From positions 1 through 20,103 of the forward strand of contig PIYJ01000010.1 of NCBI GenBank assembly GCA_003601725.1: 20,103 bases of DNA, read 5' to 3'. This stretch comes from Candidatus Bathyarchaeota archaeon (GTDB lineage Archaea; Thermoproteota; Bathyarchaeia; Bathyarchaeales; DTEX01). This document shows, piece after piece, positions 14,349 to 20,103 of the stretch. The translations under genes were made by a program, and so were the position numbers. The notes below the pieces were generated by a model. It had not been told where the DNA came from. It was given only the letters and a program-made list of their open reading frames with translations, and ran no database searches. Within the stretch, counting starts at the first letter, position 1; each line of letters begins with the position of its first letter.

Positions 14349-14581
14349 TGTTAGAATTCCAAGCCGGGTCTAAGCCTCATAAGCGCGTGTCCAGCCCGTT
14401 CAGACATCCCGCATTCTATACTTCAGCTGTTTCGTATAGACGCGCATGTCTGAACGCACGCGCTCACGCGTCACCCAGTCCATTGAAGCAACGTCTTTGT
14501 CGCATATCACCCTTCAACTGGTTTCGGATGATATGCTCGTTGCTTCAATGTGACACGTGAGGCCTGCTTCCCGGCTTGGGA
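14339..14581 (-). ncRNA. Novel-looking two-armed structured RNA with closed ends, class unknown
   Basis: About 240 nt folding on the - strand.
P1: 14570-14579 with 14359-14368 (10 bp). P1b: 14559-14564 with 14373-14378 (6 bp).
Arm X: base 14551-14558/14466-14473 (8 bp), middle 14538-14550/14481-14493 (13 bp), apical 14526-14536/14502-14512 (11 bp), 13-base loop.
Arm Y: base 14457-14463/14383-14389 (7 bp), middle 14446-14455/14398-14407 (10 bp), apical 14434-14444/14410-14421 (11 bp, one bulge), 12-base loop.
Both apical loops read GAAAC(C)AGYUGAA, and both arms have a one-sided bulge with CUGG between base and middle stems. Pairs 14528/14510, 14555/14469, 14441/14413 and 14564/14373 are G-U on the - strand but C-A on the + strand, fixing the strand. 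A TATA box and a U-tract frame it. It does not look like tRNA, SRP RNA or RNase P RNA. Confidence 0.8.
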
Positions 14582-14602
14582 TTTATTATTTTCCTTCAAG
14601 GA

Positions 14603-14611
14603 TTATATAAG
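14603..14611 (-). promoter_or_regulatory. TATA box for the 14.5-kb structured RNA
   Basis: The - strand reads CTTATATAA preceded by GCAAAATC (BRE-like). The centre at 14607 places transcription start at about 14580-14582, exactly where the 5' strand of the closing helix P1 begins. That agreement supports an independent RNA gene. Confidence 0.75.
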
Positions 14612-14649
14612 GATTTTGCACAGATAATTAAACTGTTTTATACTATGAA

Positions 14650-14830
14650 TTGTGAAGGGTGAAGAGATTGGGCGGATTTTCCTTTTGGTTGTGGAAGTGG
14701 TCGTTTTGTTAGATAAGTCTGTTTTTATGTGGCTATTTTTTGGATTTTGGGCTGGATTTTTCTTTTTATGATTTGTGTGACGTGTTCTTCGTGGTGTCAG
14801 ATGGTCTGTATTAATAGTCTTTGGGGGGAT
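14650..14830. other. G/T-rich non-coding stretch (C/A-rich on - strand)
   Basis: Between the RNA promoter and the next gene the + strand is strongly skewed to G and T: in 14701-14760, 48 of 60 bases are G or T and only 4 are C. No gene, repeat unit or clear hairpin was found. One - strand frame stays open for about 75 codons but has no ATG, GTG or TTG start and a Lys/Thr/Asn/Pro-rich composition that simply reflects the skew. It may be a long unstructured leader or regulatory spacer; purpose unknown. Confidence 0.5.
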
Positions 14831-14936
14831 AAAGATGCATTAATTAAAACGGCGTGATCTTTTATTGAGATTCTCTTCGAATGACACAAAATCTTAAATC
14901 TAATCATCTAATATTCTGTATAGATGCGGAAGGATC

Positions 14937-15623
14937 ATGGCTGTGGGAAAATTCGAGAAGGACATCATGCACTTGGTAAATAAGTTATGCGAAGGCGAGG
15001 AGAGTTACATCTCTAGAGAGATAAGAAGACTTGGGGATTCCCTGATCTCCATGCATAAGAAGAATTTGGTAAAGATAAATCACTCAGTCATGGAGCTTGT
15101 TTGTGCCAAATATCTAATCTCAGATGGTTATTACGTCGAAGTAGAGAGGGTTCTCGACGGTCTTTCCTGTGACATATATGCTCAAAAGGGACTTGGAGCA
15201 TTAATAGTAGAAGTTGAAACGGGATTCATTCCCCCTGAGCATGCTCTGTATCCTTTAACTTACCTCAAGGCGAGAATTGCGAGTAAGATAACCCGCTACA
15301 GCGGATATGCAGATAAATTTGGACTGGCGGTTCCACCGCATTATGCGATGTACATCCCATCTACGCTTATTGAACCCCCTAGGGCTAGAAAGAAGAAGGA
15401 TATAGAAAGCATCAAGGCTTTATGTGATCTTTATTACAGTAATCCTCCCGTAAGCCTTGAAGAGATAAGAAATGCGCGGATTCACGCGGTTTATATATTA
15501 GATATAGAGAATGGCATCGTGGAAGAAACTGAACCATCCACCTATGTGAATATGGTCAGACCGATGCTTTATGGAATTGAAGGGTTAAATCCTCGTTTTT
15601 CCAAAATTGTTAAGAACATCTAA
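14937..15623 (+). CDS. Uncharacterised protein with PD-(D/E)XK nuclease-like core
   Basis: A 228-residue soluble protein that I do not recognise by name. The N-terminal 50 residues are helical and charged. The middle has a pattern like the PD-(D/E)XK nuclease fold: a helix with E53 (VMELVCAKYLISDGY), then EVERVLDGLSCDIYA with D79 at a strand end, then LIVEVETG with E92-x-E94. The usual catalytic lysine is not in the expected place (Glu-Val-Glu instead of Glu-x-Lys), so activity is uncertain. A conserved-looking PPHYAMYIP segment and an acidic C-terminal half follow. The ATG is preceded by GGAAGGATC, which fits the anti-Shine-Dalgarno. The gene is transcribed away from the two-armed RNA gene and from the ligase; a nucleic-acid role is plausible but unproven. 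Confidence 0.75.
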   Translation: MAVGKFEKDIMHLVNKLCEGEESYISREIRRLGDSLISMHKKNLVKINHSVMELVCAKYLISDGYYVEVERVLDGLSCDIYAQKGLGALIVEVETGFIPPEHALYPLTYLKARIASKITRYSGYADKFGLAVPPHYAMYIPSTLIEPPRARKKKDIESIKALCDLYYSNPPVSLEEIRNARIHAVYILDIENGIVEETEPSTYVNMVRPMLYGIEGLNPRFSKIVKNI

Positions 15624-15705
15624 AGAAGAATTCTTCCGAGAGTACATCTCTAAATTTTAATATGGGGAGAGAATCGACGATCTTTAAAAGAAGCGGGAGA
15701 AAGAA

Positions 15706-16896
15706 TTGAGGATCTACTTCAGCGTCTGCGGAATAGGACTTGGCCATGCAGGGCGATGCATACCAATAGCCAGAGAACTTGAAAAGAGAGGAGCAGAGAT
15801 TCTATTCTCCACCTATAGAGATGCAGTGAAATACATTGAGCAGACCGGTTTTCCGCTTGTTAAAGCTCCCCCCGTAGGATTCGTCGTTAAACAGGATGGA
15901 ACCGTGGATTTCAGGCAGACAGTGGCTAATCCCGGTCCGATTTTAGCATCATTCACCCTGACAAAGCAGATTGAATTTGAGATTAGATACATAAGGGCAT
16001 TCAAGCCGGATGTCGTCGTCTCCGATTCCCGTGCTTCTCCGCTTCTAGCGGCGAAAATACTTGACGTTCCGGATGTATGTATCCTCAATCAGTTTCAGAT
16101 AATAATTCCTCGAAGATCGAGACTATTGAGGTTGGCTAAACTTGTCGATACTGGAGCCTTAGCGGTAATCGGCAAGTTATGGACCAGCGGCGCAACCAAT
16201 CTTATGATTCCCGACTTTCCTCCGCCATACGTGCTTTCCGCTGGAAACTTGAGAATACCTAAATCATATCAGAAACGCGTAAAGATTATCGGGCCTATTC
16301 TACCTGTTCACCCAGATGATCTTCCAAGCAAGGAAGAATTGAAAGAAAAGTTGGGTTTAAACAATGATTCTCCATTCATATTTGTGCCCATAAGCGGTCC
16401 AGTTAAGGAACGTGCATACATCACTGGGGTACTGCGAAGGATCCTAATGGAGATGCCGCCTGAGTATCAGATCGTCATGTCTCTTGGATATCCAAACTAT
16501 AATGGAGACCCTATCAAGAAGGGAAACGTGACTATTTACGGCTGGGTATCTAACAGATTCGAATATTTGAAGGCATGCGACCTTGTGATATCTAAAGCTG
16601 GACATGGAACTTTAACTCAATCGATGAGTTACGGGAAGCCGATGATTCTGATTCCTACTCCAAGCCACACTGAGCAGCTAAGCAACGCGTACAGACTTAA
16701 AGAACTCGGCGTAGCTGAGGTTCTAGAACAACATGATGTGAACAAGGAATCATTGCTTAGGACCATCCGGAAGATGCTTGACGATGAGGCTTACAGAAAA
16801 CGGATGGAAGAAATACATAAAGAGATCTCTCAACTTAACGGATTAAAAACCGCTGTAGATACGATTATGAAAGTCGTTGAGCATGCTAGGCGATGA
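15706..16896 (+). CDS. Glycosyltransferase, MurG/UGT-like (GT-B fold)
   Basis: A 396-residue nucleotide-sugar glycosyltransferase with two Rossmann-like halves. The N-terminal acceptor domain opens with RIYFSVCGIGLGHAGRC; this glycine/histidine loop is typical of the family. The C-terminal donor domain contains the nucleotide-binding SKAGHGTLTQSMSYGKPMILIP and HTEQLSNAYRLKELGVA, as in MurG and UDP-glucuronosyl/glycosyltransferases. It has no signal peptide; MurG-like enzymes attach to the inner face of the membrane through hydrophobic patches. The acceptor is unknown: a lipid or surface glycan is likely since archaea lack peptidoglycan. The start is TTG 15706 with GGGAGAAAG upstream. The 3' end overlaps the convergent rlmE gene by 11 bases. 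It resembles the uncharacterised archaeal glycosyltransferases of the MJ1255 type. Confidence 0.85.
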   Translation: MRIYFSVCGIGLGHAGRCIPIARELEKRGAEILFSTYRDAVKYIEQTGFPLVKAPPVGFVVKQDGTVDFRQTVANPGPILASFTLTKQIEFEIRYIRAFKPDVVVSDSRASPLLAAKILDVPDVCILNQFQIIIPRRSRLLRLAKLVDTGALAVIGKLWTSGATNLMIPDFPPPYVLSAGNLRIPKSYQKRVKIIGPILPVHPDDLPSKEELKEKLGLNNDSPFIFVPISGPVKERAYITGVLRRILMEMPPEYQIVMSLGYPNYNGDPIKKGNVTIYGWVSNRFEYLKACDLVISKAGHGTLTQSMSYGKPMILIPTPSHTEQLSNAYRLKELGVAEVLEQHDVNKESLLRTIRKMLDDEAYRKRMEEIHKEISQLNGLKTAVDTIMKVVEHARR

Positions 16897-17518
16897 CCTG
16901 TTCTTCCATCTTCCCCTTAAAATTCATGCCTAGGATATAGACCTCCGCGCTTTCTTTTCTACTAGCCTTCGGCTTGACAGTTTTGACCCTGTAAAACCAC
17001 TCTCTAACCGAGTGCAGAAACCCTGCTTGGAGGTCTCCTTGAAAGACTTTGACAAAAAAGTTCCCGCCGGTTCTCAAGACTTCAACGGCGATGCTCAATG
17101 ATCTTTCAGCAAGTCCTATTTGACGGGCGTGATCAAGCTCCCATACTCCGGAAACATTTGGAGATACATCTGAAAGCACTACATCCGCTGGTCTAGGCAG
17201 AAGAGCTTTTATTCTCCCAATGATCTCAGGGTTTCTTATGTCTCCGACGATTGTAACGACATTGGCGAATCCTAAGGGTTCAATTCTATCGATATCTACT
17301 CCTAATACAAAACCTGATTCGCCGACGATTCTCCTAGATATTTGAAGCCATCCTCCGGGAGCGGCCCCTAAGTCTACTACAACGTCGCCCAGTTTCATGA
17401 AATCGTATTTTTCAACGGCTTCTAGAAGCTTAAAAGAGGCACGGGACCGTAAATCTTCCCTTTTCGCCTTCCTATAGTAATAATCCCTTTTATGCTTTCT
17501 AACCCATTCTTTAGGCAA
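16886..17518 (-). CDS. rlmE: FtsJ/RlmE-type rRNA 2'-O-methyltransferase
   Basis: SAM-dependent methyltransferase that in bacteria methylates the ribose of a uridine in 23S rRNA; archaeal homologues are thought to modify rRNA similarly. It is 210 residues. The catalytic K-D-K-E set is present: K30 (RASFKLLE), D117 (LSDVSPN), K157 (FFVKVFQG) and E192 (SAEVYIL). The SAM-binding loop is VVDLGAAPGGW (47-57). The start is a TTG placed directly after the stop of the upstream TFE-beta-like gene (TAA-TTG), so the two are coupled. The last codons overlap the convergent glycosyltransferase gene. Length and motifs match RlmE rather than the longer eukaryotic Spb1 or Trm7 forms. Confidence 0.93.
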   Translation of the reverse strand: MPKEWVRKHKRDYYYRKAKREDLRSRASFKLLEAVEKYDFMKLGDVVVDLGAAPGGWLQISRRIVGESGFVLGVDIDRIEPLGFANVVTIVGDIRNPEIIGRIKALLPRPADVVLSDVSPNVSGVWELDHARQIGLAERSLSIAVEVLRTGGNFFVKVFQGDLQAGFLHSVREWFYRVKTVKPKASRKESAEVYILGMNFKGKMEEQVIA

Positions 17519-17896
17519 TTAGTTGCCACCAGGCGGGTCTCTTCCTTTAGCGATTGATTCAAGTATCCACTGCGTCAAACGGTCACATTCGTTCGGAGTC
17601 ATCCTTCCGCCAGCTCCGCACCGAGCGTTCTCTTCACAGGTGAGACATGGGCATGTAAGGATGGAATCTATCGAGACTGGCTGTTTCTTGGAATAAAGCC
17701 TATAGGTCCATCTGCCGTTGTGTAGCTCACGTTCCCGATAGATAAGTCCCCTCTTCTCAAGCTTGATTGATATTCGGGATCCTTCTCTACTCGTGGCCTT
17801 CATTTTCCGCCACAGCTCAGATTGAAGGACCCCCTTCTTCCCTTGATTCATTATTATCCGCAGTGCTTTCTGTTCTAGGTCATTCTGTTTAGGCAT
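17519..17896 (-). CDS. TFE-beta / RPC34-like transcription initiation factor (winged helix plus Fe-S domain)
   Basis: A 125-residue protein with a winged-helix domain (about 5-70: GVLQSELWRKMKATSREGSRIS, then KLEKRGLIYRE) and a C-terminal cysteine cluster C84-x2-C87-x5-C93-x10-C104, with an extra C82, in the context CGAGGRMTPNECDRLTQWI. That combination is the hallmark of TFE-beta, the archaeal relative of Pol III subunit RPC34/hRPC39, in which the cysteines hold a [4Fe-4S] cluster. TFE-beta pairs with TFE-alpha to help open promoters for RNA polymerase. Automatic annotation may call it only a helix-turn-helix regulator. It shares a transcript with rlmE; the ATG is preceded by GAGAGG. TFE-alpha is not in this window. 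Confidence 0.78.
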   Translation of the reverse strand: MPKQNDLEQKALRIIMNQGKKGVLQSELWRKMKATSREGSRISIKLEKRGLIYRERELHNGRWTYRLYSKKQPVSIDSILTCPCLTCEENARCGAGGRMTPNECDRLTQWILESIAKGRDPPGGN

Positions 17897-17937
17897 TCGA
17901 GTTTTCCTCTCATTAAATAATTATTTGTTCAAACTAG

Positions 17938-17945
17938 AATAAAAA
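17938..17945 (-). promoter_or_regulatory. Likely TATA box for the TFE-beta-like/rlmE operon
   Basis: The - strand reads TTTTTATT after GTACAAA. A start near 17916 leaves about 20 bases, which contain GAGAGG before the ATG. The divergent kae1 promoter must lie in the same 180-base gap, perhaps at ATAATCTTA near 18034-18042. Confidence 0.45.
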
Positions 17946-18079
17946 TTTGTACATGCCAATCATCTTAATGTGACCTGAAACCCCAAATGGATGAGTCAAA
18001 AATTTCATAACCTCTTTTTTAGACAGGTCAGATCATAATCTTAAGAGGAACATCTTCCATCCATATAAAGGGACACATC

Positions 18080-19102
18080 ATGAAGGACGGATACTGCCTC
18101 GGAATCGAAAGCACCGCGGACGACTTCGGCGTCGGAATAGTCTCATTTGAAGGAGAAGTACTAGTCAACGTCAACGATACGTATACGCCGGAGAAGGGAG
18201 GCATACATCCACGGGAAGCAGCTAGGCACCACGCAAGAGTCGCAGGGAAGGTTCTAGCAGAGGCATTCCGGAAGTCTGGGATAAAGCCGAAGGAATTGAG
18301 TGTAATCGCCTTTTCTCAAGGCCCAGGCTTAGGTCCATGTTTGAGGACAGGTGCAACTGCAGCTCGTGCCTTAGCATCATATTTAGATTTGCCTCTCATA
18401 GGGGTGAACCACTGTGTGGCGCATATTGAGATTGGGAAGCTTATCAATAAGGCTGAAGACCCTGTTACTCTTTATGTGTCCGGCGGCAATACGATTGTTG
18501 CTGCTTTCGAAGCGAGAAGATACCGTGTTTTCGGCGAAACACTGGATATTGCCGCTGGGAACTGTATAGATGTATTCGCTAGGGAAGCAGGATTAGAATC
18601 TGACAGAGGCTTGCCGTTGGGTAGAATAGTTGAGGAGAGAGCTGCAAAAGGCGAGAACTTCATTCATTTGCCCTATACGGTTAAGGGGATGGATCTCTCA
18701 TTCAGCGGGCTTCTCACCGCCGCGATCACCCTCCTCAAGAAGGGCAAATATAGAATCGAAGATATCTGTTTCAGTTTTCAGGAGACCATATTCTCTATGC
18801 TGACCGAAGTTACGGAGAGAGCTTTAGCACACACGGAGAAAAAGGAGGTTCTCTTAACGGGCGGGGTGGGTTCAAACAACAGGCTTAAAGAGATGCTTCG
18901 AATCATGGCGGAGGAGCATGATGCAACATTTCACAGCGTGCCCAAAGAGTATGCTTTGGATAACGGTGCGATGATTGCGTGGGTTGGGGTTTTAAGCTAC
19001 AAACATGGTTTGACTGTTCCCGTTGAGAAGAGCTTCGTTAAGTTGAAATGGCGACTTGACGAGGTTGAAGTTCCATGGGTTGATGAGAAAGATGTTGATT
19101 AA
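18080..19102 (+). CDS. kae1: Kae1, KEOPS tRNA threonylcarbamoyltransferase subunit
   Basis: Catalytic subunit of KEOPS, which transfers threonylcarbamoyl from TC-AMP to A37 of ANN-decoding tRNAs (t6A). It is 340 residues with an ASKHA-type ATPase fold. The metal-binding histidines are H111 and H115 (NHCVAHIE). The nucleotide-binding stretches LGIESTADD, FSQGPGLGPCLRTG, YVSGGNTIV and DNGAMIAW are all present, as is GGVGSNNRL. The start ATG is preceded by AAAGGG. The stop codon overlaps the bud32 start by 11 bases, so the two are translated together, as in archaea where Kae1 and Bud32 are adjacent or even fused. Here they are separate frames, not a fusion. Confidence 0.97.
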   Translation: MKDGYCLGIESTADDFGVGIVSFEGEVLVNVNDTYTPEKGGIHPREAARHHARVAGKVLAEAFRKSGIKPKELSVIAFSQGPGLGPCLRTGATAARALASYLDLPLIGVNHCVAHIEIGKLINKAEDPVTLYVSGGNTIVAAFEARRYRVFGETLDIAAGNCIDVFAREAGLESDRGLPLGRIVEERAAKGENFIHLPYTVKGMDLSFSGLLTAAITLLKKGKYRIEDICFSFQETIFSMLTEVTERALAHTEKKEVLLTGGVGSNNRLKEMLRIMAEEHDATFHSVPKEYALDNGAMIAWVGVLSYKHGLTVPVEKSFVKLKWRLDEVEVPWVDEKDVD

Positions 19103-19721
19103 AAAAGGAGCGGAGGCAAGTTTATATTTAGAAACATGGCATGGACGAAAGGTTGTCCTTAAGAAAAGATTAGTGAAGAAGTATCGCGTGCCAGAGTTGG
19201 ATAGAGAAATACGGATTCAGAGAACCAGGCATGAACCTTCAATAATTCATAAAGCTAAAGAAGCAGGAGTCCCGACGCCGATCATCTATATGATTGACCT
19301 TGCCTCTTCTATGATAGTCATGGAATTCGTTGAAGGAAAGAGGCTGAAGGAGGTTTTAGATCATCTCCCATCTGAAGAAAGAAGAAGATTATGCCGATAT
19401 GTAGGGATACTTGTAGGTAGGCTTCACAAGTCAGGCATAATACACGGAGACCTTACAACCTCAAATATGATATTGACTCCTGAGGGGAGAATAGTCTTCA
19501 TCGATTTCGGCTTGAGTGAGCAAAGTTTCGAATTAGAAAACCGAGGAGTGGATCTTCACCTCATGAAGAGAGCCTTATTAAGCACGCATTTCAAACATGC
19601 GGAGGAGTGCTTTGAGTCAATCATTAATGGTTATATGGAGGTTATGGGAGAAGAGACGGAAGAAGTCTTAAACAAAGTGAAGGAGATTGAGAAGAGAGGT
19701 AGATACGTTTCTAAAAGATGA
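19092..19721 (+). CDS. bud32: Bud32, KEOPS kinase/ATPase subunit
   Basis: Small atypical protein kinase (piD261 family) that acts as an ATPase regulating Kae1 in KEOPS; 209 residues. It has the minimal kinase fold: VVLKKR with the ATP-binding K24, the family stretch ELDREIRIQRTRHEP, MEFVEGKRL in the hinge, the catalytic loop HGDLTTSN (D120), and IDFGLSEQ (D138). The C-terminal basic tail ends in KRGRYVSKR, typical of the family. ATG 19092 is preferred over ATG 19083 and TTG 19056 because GGTTGATG lies 6 bases before it and MLIKKGAEA matches the family start. It overlaps kae1 by 11 bases; rdgB follows after 32 bases. Confidence 0.95.
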   Translation: MLIKKGAEASLYLETWHGRKVVLKKRLVKKYRVPELDREIRIQRTRHEPSIIHKAKEAGVPTPIIYMIDLASSMIVMEFVEGKRLKEVLDHLPSEERRRLCRYVGILVGRLHKSGIIHGDLTTSNMILTPEGRIVFIDFGLSEQSFELENRGVDLHLMKRALLSTHFKHAEECFESIINGYMEVMGEETEEVLNKVKEIEKRGRYVSKR

Positions 19722-19753
19722 CGTTTACGTGAATGTTAATGGAGTGAACTGGT

Positions 19754-20103
19754 TTGATTAGTAAAAACTTTCCTTTGGGGAGGCTGATTTTCTTTGTGAC
19801 GAACAACATTCACAAGTTCAACGAAGCGAGAAGAGTGCTTGCTCAGTATAATATTGCAGTCGCCATGCTACGTGTGAAGCCCTCAGAAATACAAGATGAT
19901 AACATTGAAAAGATCGCCAAGTCCAGTGCAATAGAAGCCTACCAGAAGACGAAGCTACCCGTAATAGTGGAAGACGCAGGGTTGTTCATAGATGCTCTTA
20001 AAGGATTCCCCGGCCCATACTCCAGTTATGTCTATCGGACGATAGGGAAAGAAGGCATACTTAAATTGCTTGAAGAAAGCGAAAATCGCAAAGCTAGATT
20101 CAA
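19754..20103 (+). CDS. rdgB: XTP/dITP diphosphatase, HAM1/RdgB family (3' truncated by window edge)
   Basis: House-cleaning enzyme that hydrolyses ITP, dITP and XTP to monophosphates so that deaminated purines are not built into nucleic acids. The first 116 codons are visible and stay open to the window end. Motifs are FFVTNNIHKFNEA (nucleotide-binding loop), SSAIEAYQKTKLPVIVEDAGL and FIDALKGFPGPYSSYV, the HAM1 signature around the catalytic acidic residues. The start is taken as TTG 19754 with GGAGTGA 6 bases upstream (19741-19747); the GTG at 19796 inside VTNN is too late. It lies 32 bases after bud32; the kae1-bud32-rdgB order is common in archaea. Confidence 0.93.
   Translation, partial: MISKNFPLGRLIFFVTNNIHKFNEARRVLAQYNIAVAMLRVKPSEIQDDNIEKIAKSSAIEAYQKTKLPVIVEDAGLFIDALKGFPGPYSSYVYRTIGKEGILKLLEESENRKARF

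Noticed and set aside
14143..14560. Two short + strand ORFs overlapping the end of lig and the RNA gene
   Set aside because: The first is a frame shadow of lig. The second crosses the paired arms and shows no protein-like pattern or ribosome binding site.
14359..14579. The inverted repeats at 14.4-14.6 kb as a transposon remnant or MITE
   Set aside because: There are several nested, unrelated helices rather than one terminal repeat pair, G-U pairs are confined to one strand, and a promoter and U-tract fit an RNA gene. No target duplication was seen.
14630..14830. Minus-strand frame of about 75 codons without stops
   Set aside because: It has no start codon of any usual kind, its composition mirrors the base skew, and it runs into the RNA promoter.
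1..20103. CRISPR array, insertion sequence, prophage, integrase site or tRNA gene
   Set aside because: No regularly spaced repeats, transposase, integrase, terminal inverted repeats or cloverleaf were seen anywhere in the window.

Overview
The window is archaeal chromosomal DNA. It carries an archaeal-type GluRS with the LSKSK loop, two-subunit PheRS, the ribosomal trio L7Ae-S28e-L24e, FEN1, an ATP-dependent DNA ligase, Kae1/Bud32 of KEOPS, a TFE-beta/RPC34-like factor and an isoprenoid lipid cluster. Promoters look archaeal (TATA boxes 20-45 nt before starts, some GGTGA Shine-Dalgarno sites, frequent TTG/GTG starts). The gene mix, with a TFE-beta, fits a TACK-type archaeon such as a Bathyarchaeia member; that placement is inference.

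Layout. Positions 1-4459 (+) form a tight operon: isopentenyl phosphate kinase (5' end missing), type 2 IPP isomerase, a geranylgeranyl-type diphosphate synthase and GluRS. The first three are consecutive late steps of the archaeal mevalonate route to lipid chains. Positions 4517-5752 (+) hold a NifU-type Fe-S protein and the L7Ae-S28e-L24e genes. Positions 5909-6518 (-) are a VapBC toxin-antitoxin pair with repeats flanking its TATA box. Positions about 6618-6862 (-) look like a structured RNA gene downstream of pheT. Positions 6917-10123 (-) are pheS-pheT and 10238-11272 (-) is fen1. A zinc-ribbon membrane protein (11425-12348, +) and DNA ligase (12539-14299, +) follow. Positions 14300-14936 have no protein gene but contain a second, very clear structured RNA on the - strand (about 14339-14581), then a G/T-rich stretch. 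After that come a nuclease-like unknown protein and a MurG/UGT-like glycosyltransferase (+), the TFE-beta-like/RlmE pair (-), and kae1-bud32-rdgB (+), with rdgB cut by the window end.

The protein genes are mostly ordinary housekeeping. The unusual content is RNA. The 14.5-kb RNA has closed ends, two related arms, its own promoter and a U-tract, and a loop-bulge pairing that covaries between the arms. The 6.7-kb RNA is a long rod with a kink-turn-like motif and an ACA directly after its basal helix. The L7Ae mRNA leader can fold a kink-turn just before its ribosome binding site, which suggests self-regulation. Strand for both RNA genes was decided by mismatches that become G-U pairs only on the - strand.
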